DNA of 64,000 nucleotides. Origin: Rostratula benghalensis (lineage: Eukaryota; Chordata; Aves; Charadriiformes; Rostratulidae). The stretch's first letter is position 1, and each line of letters begins with the position of its first letter. Below the pieces are notes generated by a model, which had not been told where the DNA came from, ran no database searches, and saw nothing but the letters and a program-made list of their open reading frames with translations. The translations under genes were made by a program, and so were the position numbers. Shown piece after piece: positions 24,701-59,169 of this stretch. The DNA lies in the NCBI GenBank assembly GCA_013399305.1, contig VXAI01000337.1, forward strand, positions 637,384 through 701,383. The letters run 5' to 3'.

Positions 24701-27700
24701 AGGCTATAAAACGAGAGGAAACAGCCTCACATTGCACCAGGGGAGGTTTAGAATGGATATTAGGAAACATTTCTTCATTGAAAAGGTTGTCAAACATTGT
24801 AACAGGCTGCTCAGGGCAGTGGTGGAGTCGCCATCCCTGGAGTTCTTTAAAAGCCAGGCAGACGTGGTGCTGAGGGGCATCATTCGGTGGTGGCTTTGTC
24901 AGTGCTAGGTTGATGGTTGGACTCAATTATTTCAAGGTCTCTTCTGACCAAAATGATTGTATGATCCCAAAACTTGATCAATATATGAACAGCTCTAACA
25001 GCATCGCTCACAACACAGGTGTATTTTAAGAAACATAGTCAAATATGTCCTGCAACTCCTCTGGAATTCATTCAGGGGAAGCAGATACTCCACTGGGATG
25101 AATAACTCCAAGACAAAGCATCAGCTTTGAAAACACCATCTAAAAGTTTTTGTATTGGTACATGCAACTATAAAGTGACTGAAGAAAATACCACATTTCC
25201 AAAAGGCAGGATAAAGGCAACAATTAGAAATTAAAAATACATTCCTCTGAAAAGCTTAAGCTACACCCACAAAGAGAAAAAGAAACATGAGTTCTGCAAG
25301 TTGTAAGGACACAGGTCAAGAATATCATGAGAGGCTTGTTATAAGGTATGAATCCCTAACATTCAGTTTTGATAGATTTTCAGAGGCAGGCAACTAGAAT
25401 CTGTAGGGCCAGTGCATGTTAGAAGTACGCTGTGCCAAGACAAGGACTAGCAAGAGAGCTAACATTAACAAAGAAGATTTGACATTTGTCAGATTAATCA
25501 TCAATTCCTCTAAGTGGGGCTTAATTTATATTCTCCCTGTCATACTTGAGACTGAAAGCTTTGATTTCCAGCTACTTATCCATTAACAACTGCTCAGTTG
25601 GTAGCAGAAGTTTCTAGGTACCAGGAAAAAAAACAGAACATTGTCCTGGGAAAACGCTTAGCTTCTCTTTGTCCATCTAGAATGGTCCTAGACCACAGTA
25701 AATTTGGAATGGGAAAACCCTTACCTTCTCTCCATCTTTGCTGATTGCGAGGAACTGACTGATTTATCCCTAGGAATTCTTGTAGAAGACATTATCCTGG
25801 AAGGTGTTTCTTGAAATGAAAGGGAGTTTGGCCTTGGTGTCTTGACTCCCTCCCCTTCCAAGGACTGGGCATTGTCAGAGTGTGGCTTGATGTTTTCTGG
25901 TTCAACAAAAAAGAGTTCCTGACTGGGCATCATCAAAGAATCAGGAGCGCAGGCGTCAGCATGCAGGTAACAGACAGCAGTGAAAAGAAGTCAAAGGTTC
26001 CAACCTCAGCATTCCCAACCTCACTGGGCATACTTGAATGCAAAGACTTTTACCACTGATGGGAAGGTACTTTGCTGTTATATGCCACAAAAATTACCAT
26101 TCAACGAAGGAGTGGCAGACTCCAAACCTTCAAACATTCAGCTGGGAGGAAGTGGAGGCAAAAGCATTTGTGACCTCGGTCAGGCATTTCTGTGACACTT
26201 CACAAACCCAAAATAAATCACCAGCACGTGGGGAGCAGTAATGCAGAGACACCATTTGGACAGAAATCATTGTTCTGACCTTCTCTCGTGTACTACAAGC
26301 CACGCCATTTGTTTCACAGGCAAGTTCTCATCAGATCACTGCCCAGTTCCCCGGTCCACAGCTACACAGCAGAAATCAAGGACCCCTTCAAGGTCTGCAG
26401 TTTCAGGAGACCTTCTCTCTGATGGCTTTTCAAGAAACATTCCCCTGTTTGGGCCCTGTTCTCCTTTCACTTACAACCATACGCATGAGAAGTCAGTGCA
26501 GCTGCCAACTCACTTCTATAAAGTGTTTTCTAGACCACATTGAAATATTTCAGTAAATGAAGACATTGCTCTCTTCCCATGGCATGTTTCTGTGCCATCA
26601 GCCATCCTCTCCTACAGGTCTCATTGTCCTGAGCTAGTCGGGTCAGTGAGGAAGGTACCCTCCCCATTTACTCTTCTAGAAAGAGTTTTTTTTTTCACCT
26701 GCTCTTACTCAGCAACAACCCTTTTCACCCTTTGCAATCCTTCAGCTTGGAGCTCACTTCAGTCAGTCCAAGGAGAGGAGACACTGACCTAGGAAATCCT
26801 CATTATAAAGTGTACTTATAGAAAAGAAAGTGAATTGTAAATCCAAATACTAAATTAACAGCACAAACTGCTGAAAAGGTCAGTCTTACCAAAATGACAG
26901 CTTCCTATTAACTGCTACCTTAAAAAAAACCCAATTAGTTAACATCACTCAAACCCAGCGGTTTGTGTTCAGAACAATTTTAAAAGCTAAAAATGCCTAC
27001 CCATTGTAGGAATTATAAAAACAAACAACAGTGAAAGACTTAAATGTTGATAATCACTTTTCAGAATGCTCAGAGGAATAATTTCTGGTTGTATCAAATT
27101 CAGTAGATGCTGGGTTGCACTTGTAAAGCACAAACCACCCAGATGAAAAGGATTAGGCAGGTAAGCTTACCAGTGAGCTAAGAACAATTGCTTACCTTTC
27201 ATGTTTGGCTGGTAGACAGTTTTACTTGTACTTAAGACTGGTTTTCGAGGTATACTTCTTTTCCTTACTCGTTCCATTAACGATTCAAATTCCTCATCTG
27301 AGCTATCTGACTCCATGGCTCTACTTTGTCGTAAGGCCACACTTGGCACTTTGTTTTCTGTACTCTTTTCACAGCTCCTTTCTTTCCTTCTAACAAGCAA
27401 GTCCAAGCTGCCTCTGGAAATAGAGTCTTTCAGATTTTGTGGAGTTGAAAGTTTTATGTATCTCTGACTCTCTCTCAAGTCTTTCACTTCCTCTTCTTGG
27501 TACCCATTTTTGCAGTCAGAATTTTGTAGAAAGACAGAATCTTCAGTGTCACTCGAGCTCTCCGAATACTGCAATTCTTGGCAGCAAGTGTTTTTCTTTC
27601 CAGAAGTCATCAACTTTTTCTGCAGATCCTTCTGTGCTGCAATTCAAAACAAACAGCTGAAAATCTTGGTAATTTCAATCAGGAGACCTGCCTTTGTCTT

Positions 27701-30700
27701 AACACACAAAAAAATTCCCTTGAAAGATGGAAAACACAGAGAATAGAAAGATATCTTTGCATTCTCTTTACTACATCCTGCTCATTTCCTATAATACTAA
27801 ATGGAGAAATACCCAAAGAGGCATTAAAAAAAAAAAAGGTAGCTTAAATGCCACATATGTGTATATCATCAAAGCCTAATCATCCTGAACAGGTAGGTCG
27901 TGCCGGCATAATCTTCGCTCCCATAAGAAAAGCTCCATGTAAGAGTAAGGCTGAACATTTCATATTAAAGTTTTGTCAAACCACCAAGTGAAGGGTGACT
28001 TAAAAAACACTCAGCCTTAGCTGATAGGACTGTAGCCTGCAGCACTTACACCAGGCAACAAACAAGGCATCAGGCAGACTTGTCCTATCAAGATAAAGGG
28101 ACAATGCCAGATGTATCAGTAACATAGTTCTTTAAAATCATGTTTCTGGTCCTGTTTGCTTCCCCAGTTTCCACTCCAGAAACTATTCTGTTCACTTTTG
28201 ACAGCCAGCAGCTGGTGTATGTATTTCAGGTTGACATTTGCACCCAGTTCAAGAGATCCTGCCCTCCTTGATCAAGTCTTCTCCAGGTTTACATGACATC
28301 ACTGCTGTTAAACATCGTCTACTTGAATTCTACCCCCTTGATCACCAGCCCAGCAGCTGTGTCAACAATTCCAGAGCCCTGTTCGCTCCTTCAGGAAAGT
28401 CCAGTTTGCTGTATCAGTGAGAAGCATGCCAGACAGGTGTAGCCAGGCCCTGACTGTTAGTAAACCACGGCACTTTCCGTCTCTTGGAGGAAAAGGGGGA
28501 TCCTCTGCTCAGACAGGCACTGAAACCCCTCAAGCCACAGTTTGCCAGAGCTTCTTGTAGCCAGTATTAACAGGATTAATACATAGGACCTTGGCTAAAG
28601 AGGCTCCAAATGAAAGAACCCTATCTGTGGCTTCACAACAGCCATAAGCCTGATGGCCAACACCTGCATCAAATTAAAGTTTTCTGGTTTAACAACAGTA
28701 CTGTCTGTACTCAGTGTCTCTTGGCCACAGAATGAGGAGGTATAAAATGCTCTTTTTCATCTCTCTCCACAGTGACCTTCCCATATTTGCAGCTCAGCTT
28801 CATCAACCATGAATCACTACTCTTTCCACAGACCCAAATACTACCAGATGGTCCATAGTCTCTGCAGACCTACAGCAATGCTTCAAAAGAAACTCCTGTA
28901 AGGACAGTGTGAGCATGATTTCCCCTGTTATCCTCGGAGGAAGCAGAAAAGCCTGTTATCCTCAAGGAAGAGGCAAAAGGATCTTATGCTTAACAAGCTC
29001 TCTCAGGAATTTATGGACTCAGTAAGGAACGCTATCTTTCCACTCAGCAGAATTCCTGCCTCATATCTGCTGTTAGACAATTACTTGCCATTCTTTGTTG
29101 TGCTCTTTCTCGCTTTAAAATCCAAGAAGAAATCACTGGAGTCATCAATGAAGTCCTTCAAACTGTAAAACAAGGAAATAATGGGGGGGGGAAGTAGGCA
29201 TAAGCAGGAAAATAGAAGATAAGTTTGCCTTGCTGAAAAAAGCAAACCAAAAATCCCACAGATTGTAACATTATTGGTTGTTCACACAGCAAATGTTACC
29301 AACCACGTCCCTTAAAAGAGGAGCTGCAACAGAGCACGTTCTCCTCTCCTCCAAAGGTCATTTTTTACATTTCACTGGAATATACAGATTCAACATGGAA
29401 CACATCTGTCTGCAGTGACTCCTAAACACATATCTATCCACCTATGAATCCCCCAATATTTTGGATCATTTTTCTGTATTCCAAAATAGTAGATGTGACA
29501 CAGAAAACTGATAGAGCAATGTTGAAAAGTCATTAATTGCAGCACTCACCTTGCCTCGGCCTTCTTGGAAACAGATTTGGGAGTTTTCATTCTAGCTAAA
29601 ACTGAAACAATAAAAGATTAATTAAGAACAAAGTTCTGTTTTTTTCTTGTTGTGGATTTTTTTTTTAAGGGAAAAGTTTGCAACTAGTAGAAATTCAGTC
29701 TCAAATAATAATAATAATAAAACAACAAACACAAGAAGCCTTTACATAGAATCTCTTTGTTACTCAGTCCTTGCCCTCCACAAAGCCAAACAAGAAGTTA
29801 CGTGTCTTGCAGTATCCAGTGAGGTCTCCTCATGCCCATCGTGGGTGGAATTGAAAGGGTGGAGCAGTATTTCCTCCAAGCATTTCAGTAACTCCAGGCA
29901 GGAGTTTTCCTACTGCAAAGAGGTGCCCGTACGCTTATTCCACTGAGTGACTCCAAACCCAGGTTCCAACAAAAGAGTACAAATAACACCTCACTGCAGA
30001 ACAGCAATTCAGTACCACCTCTCAGGAACAAATGAGTTTTAATCACATTGTGGTGACTGCTGAACGCCAAAACAAGGTTCAGGCAGTGGCACTGGACATG
30101 CTTGAAAAATTGGCTGCTGAGAGATGATCAGAAATTACATCAAAATATCACACACCTTCCTTGTTAGGAGAAACTCAGGAAAGTGGAAGAGGAAAAAATG
30201 TCATTAAAGCCTAAAATCAGGCTGAAGGGAAGGGAAACAACTGTCCTTTCTTCAGAACATACTGGGCCAAAATAGCAGTTAAGGAGTGTTTGTTCTCACA
30301 AGATGAAGCTCCATGCATGACTTCAAGGGGCAATAAAGCCCAAAACCAGAGGAGAGGTTTCCTTGATAAAGCCTTTATTGTTGATTCTGGTCCCAGGAAG
30401 AGCAGCTGAGCTACACCCCAAAAGCTGAAAAGCACAGGATGGGACCGAGTGCTGTCCTTTTGAAGAAGAGCAGAAGGAGGGGGGAAGAATTTGAGGCCTT
30501 GAAGTTCAAGAAGCATTTGGAGCAATAAGTTATTCTCATTTCTAGCAGCCAGCAGCATCACTGCTACCTCCGTTACAAAAGAAGTAAACACAGCATCTGC
30601 TGCCTCCCAAGCCACCACCTCAGGGGCTCTCATTGACACCCAAATGGACAGCAGCCAGAAGCTTTCCTAAATAACTACAGTGGTCTTGGACCACGAAGCA

Positions 30701-33111
30701 GCATCAGCTGCTAATAAAGCTGACAGCTGGTCACAGGAAAACAAAAGCTTGCAGAAAAATATGACTTGTTACTCAAGAAATCAATTCTCTTTAGTTTCTC
30801 ATCACTTACTTTAATTTTACTCTTTCCTACAACTGTCACTAGTGAATAGCTTGGGAAATATTCTGCTCCCAGCCCCAAACTAGTTACTCTCAGCTACCTT
30901 CCATGCCAGAGCTGGCACACAACGTTGGCCTCAAGCACCTCTAGGATGGAGAAGGGGAAAAAAAAGGAGGAAAAAAAAAAAAAAAAAAAAAGAGTAGGAA
31001 AACCAAGCAGATTTCCAAATATCTAAATTTAGAAAATTACAGGGAAGTGAACAACGACCTAAGGAGCGGACAGCATTGAAATGTTTCTCACATAAATATT
31101 TAATAAAATGAAATATTTGTCACAGGAAGCAGACACAGCACATGTTCACTCACATGGACATAAGCAGTTTGGCTCAACAGTGCCCAAGATCATTCACGTG
31201 GCACCGAGCTGGAGTGGGCACGAACTCGAGGGTAATGAGAAACCTGCTCCAACAGCAGCTGGACTAAGCCAAGAGTGATTATGTAAAAGACAAACCAAAC
31301 TGGTAAGACTTGTTACTGTTCATTTCTGTCACCTCTGTTCAAATGCTGAATATGCAATGAGGAACACCTTGCAAGATTTACAAACCTTTAAGTTGCTTAC
31401 CAGTCTGAAACCCACTCGAGGTGTGGTAGAGCCATAATCACTCCATTTAAGGAACAAGCTACACAGAACTTTTGCAATAGGGAAAAAAAAACAACAACCA
31501 AACATACAGGCTAAACAAACATAGGAAGTTATACACAGCAGAAGCCACCACGTGAAATTTAGTGTTTGATTCCATCTTACCAAGACCTTGAGCCACTACA
31601 AAAAGCCAAAAGCATTCTTCTGACTAGTTAAGACTCATGCAGCAAAAGATATGACAGGTAGGGGGAACGTCAGAGGAGTTTTGATGTGTGTTTGGAACAG
31701 TAACTGCTTATTCAAAGATGGTCCATAAACTAAGAAGGAAGTGAGTGACAAAAACAGACAAAATAGAAATAAGGCAAGACAAAAAAACCCCATCTATTGA
31801 CACACAAGATTCACAGTTACCAACTGCACTACAAGGGGAAAATAAACTCTGCAGCACGGGCAATGAAAGAAAACCACGTGTAAAAACTACTTCACTGGAC
31901 AGAAAAGTGCCTTCTCGTACTCCTTCAGAAAACAAAACTAACATTTGCCATTACTTACACATTTCAAATTCATCCTCACTGCTGGAAGAGAAGTGCAGAG
32001 CATACCTGGAAAAAATAAAATGCAGGTTGGTATCGAGAACTCCAGGTCAGCAGCAGGCAGATCTGCATCTCCACTGGTCTGAAACATCTGTGAAAACTCA
32101 GAACCAACTATATATATATCTCAAATTATGTCTTTTTTTTCAGTATATAATTTGTTATATACAAAATAAAAAAAAAAAAAAACACCCCATCTCAAATGGG
32201 CTGAACTGTTTTAAATTATTTAAACCAGGAGCATTAGAAGTTGTATATTAAAACTTGTAACCACCATATACGTTCAAATGGTAATCATTCACCATCAAAA
32301 ATGTGAAAGAACCATTTGGAGACCCAGGCTTAGGCCATTACATTGCTTTCATTAAGTTCAATTTGGGTGTCAGAAGGGAGAGGAAGGTTGTTTCCCATCC
32401 GTACGTGATCAGGCAGACAACACCGTGCTGTATTCAGTCTGAAACCTCAACACAAGCAGCAGGAAGCAAGCTCCTTTTCCATAAAGTACCCTTCATCAGG
32501 GCTGCCGTGAATATCGAGCAAAGAGCAGTGGCTTTCATAAAGTTATTTGAAGATGCAGAATAGAGGCACTGTCACTTGGACTGCAGTTCTCATAAAAACG
32601 GAGAGGCAGGCCATAATACTCCTGACAAGTGATTTATTTCCTTTTCTGACCAAACCCAGGTATCAACAACTGTAAAAAATACCCTATGCAATTGCTTAAA
32701 AAAGATGAAAACAGCTTCTTTCACATACATTAAAGCTACCCAAACCTCACAGACTGCAGTTCCCACCCGCCGATGATCACAGAGCAATTGAGGGCATAAA
32801 AAGTCTAAAGTTATATTTAGGTACAATCAGGGAACAGTAAAGGATACGGGGAGGGGGGGGTCAGGACCTCACCTGCAGCCCCGCCGGCCCTGGCCGCCCG
32901 CAGCCCAACCGCAAGGGCCGGAGCCTTCGGCCCTGCCGTCGGGGCTCTCCCCGCACCGGCTCTCTGTCTGCTGCGGCGAGATCGCGTCCCCCGCCCCCTC
33001 CAGCCGCGAAGGGGGCGGTGTGGGTCGGGGAAAGGCCGGTGTGGACCGGGGAAAGGCCGGTGTGGACCGGGGAAAGGCCGGCGACCCCCGGGCCAGCGCG
33101 GCCCGCTCCAT
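18765..33111 (-). CDS. GCNA: GCNA (ACRC), germ-cell nuclear acidic protein with SprT-like protease domain
   Basis: GCNA is a germ-cell nuclear protein that protects the genome against DNA-protein crosslinks. Coding exons, 5' to 3' on the - strand, are 33,111-32,873; 32,005-31,959; 29,595-29,550; 29,162-29,089; 27,636-27,196; about 25,918-25,725; 24,365-24,221; 22,463-22,325; 20,454-20,250; 19,020-18,765 (stop TAA). Phases agree at every junction except exon 5 to exon 6, which implies one unlocated small exon. Exons found encode about 595 aa. The N-terminal half is disordered and Ser/Asp/Glu-rich (SSSSEDEFEM, ESDSSDEEFESLMERVR). The C-terminal half matches the family strongly: VPGCFLQDL, the zinc-protease motif DTLIHELCHAGTW, and HPELPVVTRCHSYEINY. 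The start ATG at 33,111 has G at -3 and +4 and lies in a CpG island. The gene lies downstream of OGT in the same orientation, as in mammals. Exon 1 and the third exon are the least certain. Confidence 0.92.
19027..19042 (-). repeat. GCNA: 16-bp homopolymer C tract at the last GCNA splice acceptor
   Basis: An unbroken run of 16 G on the + strand is a C tract on the - strand. It ends four bases before the CAG that finishes the final GCNA intron, so it makes up much of the polypyrimidine tract. Such runs vary in length and are error-prone in sequencing. Confidence 0.85.
20905..21860 (-). mobile_element. CR1 LINE fragment in a GCNA intron
   Basis: An antisense CR1 copy runs from its 3' end ('ttggaaggggctcacaaggatcgtc', about 20,910) through the characteristic 'gttccagtgtttcaccatcctctcag' and 'ccctgaggaacactgctggtaagtgg' segments to about 21,860, where it is 5'-truncated. 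It lies between the exons at 20,250-20,454 and 22,325-22,463. No intact reverse-transcriptase frame remains. Confidence 0.88.
24688..24966 (+). mobile_element. CR1 LINE 3' fragment in a GCNA intron
   Basis: This is a sense-oriented CR1 3' end: 'caggggaggtttagaatggatattaggaaacatttcttc' through 'gttggactcaattatttcaaggtctcttctgacc' to the terminal 'attgtatgat', close to the CR1 3' octamer repeat. It is non-coding and inserted 5' (on the gene's strand) of the exon at 24,221-24,365. Confidence 0.88.
29699..29720. repeat. AAT trinucleotide microsatellite
   Basis: A short run of AAT units (caaataataataataataaaac) lies in a GCNA intron. Confidence 0.8.
30958..30993. repeat. Poly(A)-rich run in a GCNA intron
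   Basis: A nearly pure adenine tract ('aaaaaaggaggaaaaaaaaaaaaaa...') lies between the exons at 29,550-29,595 and 31,959-32,005. No retroposon body was recognised next to it. Confidence 0.75.
33017..33079 (-). repeat. GCNA: 21-bp tandem repeat inside GCNA exon 1
   Basis: Three head-to-tail units of 21 bp (33,017-33,037; 33,038-33,058; 33,059-33,079) differ at only two positions in the first unit. Because 21 is a multiple of three, copy-number change would keep the frame. Read on the - strand the array adds seven-residue units of the type PAFPRST. Confidence 0.85.
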
Positions 33112-33490
33112 CCCCGCTTCAAACGGCCCGCGCCGCGCGCAGCGCTTCCGGGTCGGCAGTTCCGGGTCAGCGCCACGCTCACGTGCCGGCCGCGCCTGCG
33201 CACTGAGGGGGGGGGAGGGGGCCGGGCTCCGGTGGCGGCGGCGGCCCCGCGCTCGGTGAAGGGGGCCGGAGGCGGGAACAGCGCTGTGACAGGGACAGCC
33301 CCGTGTGACACCGTAAAAAGAGCTGCGGGCGGACGCCCTCCACGGGAGCGACGGCGACCCCGGTGGCACAACCGGGGCAAGAGCACCTCAAACCGCAGTC
33401 CCGGAGCCGCCGCGGAGCCCCGGGAGCTGGGGAAGGCTGCGGGTGCTGACTCAAAGCAAACCCACCGAGCGTACCCCGGGGGGGGGGGGG
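33112..33490 (-). promoter_or_regulatory. GCNA: GCNA CpG-island promoter
   Basis: A very GC- and CpG-rich block lies upstream of the GCNA ATG. By eye it holds an E-box-type TCACGTG at 33,179-33,185, an NRF1-like GCGCCTGCGCA at 33,192-33,202 and ETS-like ttccgg elements at about 33,146 and 33,160. No TATA box is seen. A 14-15 bp G run lies near 33,478-33,492. In mammals GCNA transcription is germ-line restricted; whether this promoter is controlled the same way cannot be read from the sequence. Confidence 0.65.
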
Positions 33491-33569
33491 GGCTGCTGCA
33501 AGGCCCCAGGACCCTCACGGGCACCCCAGCCTCGGGGCTCGGGGGTGCTCTCTGACCCCGAGGAAATCA

Positions 33570-33895
33570 AAACATAGAATCCTCCCGGGTGGAAGAGACC
33601 CTTGGGAACATCCAGTCCAACCATCAGCCCCACTTTATGAAGTCCTCCCCTACACCAGATCCCCCCAACACCACATCTCAACCACTCTCAAAAACACACT
33701 CAGGGGTGGGGACTCAGCCCCCTCCCTGGGCAGCCCAGTCCAGGCTCTGATTTTGGGAAAAATCCTTTCCTAACGTTCAGCCCAAACCTCCCCTGGTACA
33801 GCCTGAAGCCATTCCCTCTCCTTCTGTCACTGAGTCCCTGTGAGAGGAGACCAGAAGCCATCCATGTGGCTATTTCTACCACAATAAACATCCTA
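33570..33895 (-). mobile_element. CR1 LINE 3' fragment between GCNA and OGT
   Basis: This is an antisense CR1 3' end, beginning 'gaatcctcccgggtggaagagacccttgggaacatccagtccaaccatcagcccc' and continuing to about 33,895. It fills most of the gap between the GCNA promoter and the OGT poly(A) site and resembles the copies at 745 and 37,795. Confidence 0.9.
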
Positions 33896-33989
33896 ACTTA
33901 GAACAGAACTACAGAGCAGAAGCTGAAAGCAGAGCAGCTCAGCACCAGCCCTACCAGGGCAGCAGAAAGTGAGAAACACCGGTCACATG

Positions 33990-34882
33990 GGTCAAACTGG
34001 CAAACCAAAGCTTTATTTTTTTTTGTTTGTTTGTTTAAAGTCTTTGCTACAGTACCTAGGACTGCATTTAACAATCGTTCCTGAAAGATCTGTATTTGGC
34101 ACCAGTTTGTGTTTACCTCAAACACTTGTGGGGAAGATTAAATTTCGAATCAAATTTTGGTTTTTCAACAGAACAGGAGCTGCCATCATGAAGCCAATTA
34201 GCTGACTTACCCGAGAAGCTTAAAAACAAAAACAAAAAAACCCCAACCCCCCCCCCCCATAAAGTCCTTATCTAAACCAACACATTACAGAGAGCCCCGA
34301 AACAGATGTCAAACATTAAAAGGCTGATATAGGCTTAAGTGGTTTATAAAACCTATAAAAGACTACACCAGCAAATATGCCCTTCCAGTCCACGCAGTTT
34401 AGGAATTAATACAGGGAGCAACACTCGTTAGCTGGAAATCTTGTCATGGGAGAACCACACATACACCAATGGGAGTACCCAAAAATCAAATGTTAAAATG
34501 CTCCAGTTCCCAATCCACGTGAGAGGAGAGAGACTCATAGGAAGATTATTAAATCAATCCATGGAATTCTAATTGGTTGGGCAGTTCAAACTTCCCCCAG
34601 CAACCAGGACGTCACGCATACACACCGGCTCACATGTAACACGGCTCAATCCCATTCCAATTCCTCCTGGAATAAAAGGATCCCAGGCTCTATGGAGTCT
34701 TTCCCTATCATGCAAGAAGTTAGGTCTGGCTGTGCTTTAATCACCATCGTGTATTACTTCAGCCACAGAGTACCAGGCGGATTAAGTAGAAATGCACAGT
34801 TTTTAGCTCATCAGGTCTGCACAAGTGTTTGAGAGGCTCAGTTCTGGGAGAGTTCTAGGTGGGCACACAGGGAAGCCCTTCT
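33990..34882 (-). other. OGT: OGT 3'UTR
   Basis: This non-coding stretch runs from the OGT stop codon to just past the poly(A) signal at 34,012-34,017. It includes an A-rich/C-rich run at about 34,219-34,260. No gene is seen on the other strand. Confidence 0.7.
34012..34017 (-). terminator. OGT: OGT poly(A) signal
   Basis: TTTATT on the + strand gives AATAAA on the - strand, about 870 nt downstream of the OGT stop. It is the best-formed signal before the CR1 copy and GCNA promoter. Confidence 0.65.
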
Positions 34883-57968
<23,086 letters not shown>

Positions 57969-58560
57969 GGCGAAAGGGGGGGCGGGTGAGGCTCTGGAAG
58001 GGGCAGCAGAAGGGCCGCGGCTGCGGAGAGGCCCCCTTGCTGAAGTGGGCGGCGCAGGACCGAGCTGCCCCCGGCTCCGGTGCGCTGAGGCGGCGGCTCT
58101 CGAAATGGCGGTGGCAGGGCAACCAACTGCCGAATGGTCGCTGCCGGGACTAGCTCCCCCCGGCAAGTAGTCCGGGCGGAGCCAGCCAGCGGGCCCCACC
58201 GTGCGCCCGCGCAGCGGTTGGACCGCAACCGGAACTTCCTTCGTCTCCTTCCGCCATCTCCTTCCGCCAAACCCCTCCCTTCCCCAGGCAAGCAGCCACC
58301 TCAGTGAGCGAGCGCGGAACGCCTCCGTCAGCTCCAGTATCCCTCCGCGCACGCCCTTGCGACAAACGCAGCGGGAGTGCGCGTGCGCTGCGGGGCTCCG
58401 TCCTGCGAGTGCCCCCACACAGGGCGCCGGGGGCGGATCCGGGGAACGGCGGCGCGGGGGGGGGGGTCTGCCGGGAAGGAGCCGCCCCGTAAGTCCCGCC
58501 GATAGCGGCTCGGCAGCGGGAGGGCGGGGCTCCACAGGGGAACCGCGGGGCGTGCTTCGT
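57969..58560 (-). promoter_or_regulatory. OGT: OGT CpG-island promoter
   Basis: A GC- and CpG-rich block lies directly upstream of the OGT ATG and continues into intron 1. Motif matches seen by eye are a YY1-type core AAATGGCGGT at 58,103-58,112, an ETS-like ACCGGAACTTCC at 58,228-58,239 and an NRF1-like TGCGCGTGCGC at 58,378-58,388. No TATA box is seen. The - strand frame stays open upstream of the ATG but has no in-frame ATG, so the annotated start is favoured. Confidence 0.75.
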
Positions 58561-58711
58561 GGGTACCCGAAACCAGAAATCACAGAATTGTCCTCATCTA
58601 AGTCTTACCCTGAGCCCGCCTGAAGGCTCAAATTACCAAATTCTGATTTCTGGGACTAATTACAACATAACAACTCCCCCTCCCGCTACCCCCCTCAAAT
58701 GACAGTGTGTG

Positions 58712-58841
58712 TTTATTAAAGTATTCAAATTAATTCAGTAATTACCAAAGCCAGTCTGGGGTAAGAACCTGGACACTGCAGCCACACTCCGTTAAAACTG
58801 AAAAACAATTTTCATTTTATATCAACAGCAAGTGTTTTATT
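58712..58841 (-). terminator. TAF1: TAF1 poly(A) signals
   Basis: Two AATAAA hexamers on the - strand (TTTATT at 58,836-58,841 and 58,712-58,717) lie about 330 and 455 nt after the TAF1 stop codon. Either would end TAF1 within about 1 kb of the OGT start codon. A third hexamer overlaps the stop codon (GAATAAAC) and is too close to be the main site. Confidence 0.65.
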
Positions 58842-59169
58842 CTGAAGAAACATATTTCTCCTGAGGGACATGTGTGTATTTGTGAGAAATTATTTTACAT
58901 CCACGAAGACTGAAGGCCAACCCATACAAATCTTCATCTGGATTCTGTAACTAGTACAGGTTACAGCCACCCAAAACTTCCCCTCAGAAGCTTATTTTTT
59001 CACTGTTTACTCAGTCACAGCACACGTTTTATACCCAACTTAAAATATTACATTAAAAAAAATAATAATACACTTTTTAACACAGTCCCAACTACGCCGT
59101 TACTTTTACCCAAGTTGGACAAAGAGGGATTCAGGAGCCAAGATGAGCATCCTCCTTGGGAAAGGGAGT

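Larger units (their letters stand above)
25725..33111 (-). other. GCNA: GCNA disordered N-terminal region (first six located exons)
   Basis: These exons encode low-complexity Ser/Asp/Glu/Lys-rich sequence typical of the intrinsically disordered half of GCNA. Unlike the human protein, no long array of acidic decapeptide repeats is present. Acidic-serine clusters are visible (YALHFSSSSEDEFEM; SESSSDTEDSVF; ESDSSDEEFESL). The exon at 25,918-25,725 ends in SAKMERR just before the protease half. I did not see a clear hydrophobic SUMO-interacting motif. Exon borders at 25,918 and the exon 5 donor (27,196, or a second GTAAGC about 30 nt downstream) are provisional. Confidence 0.75.
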
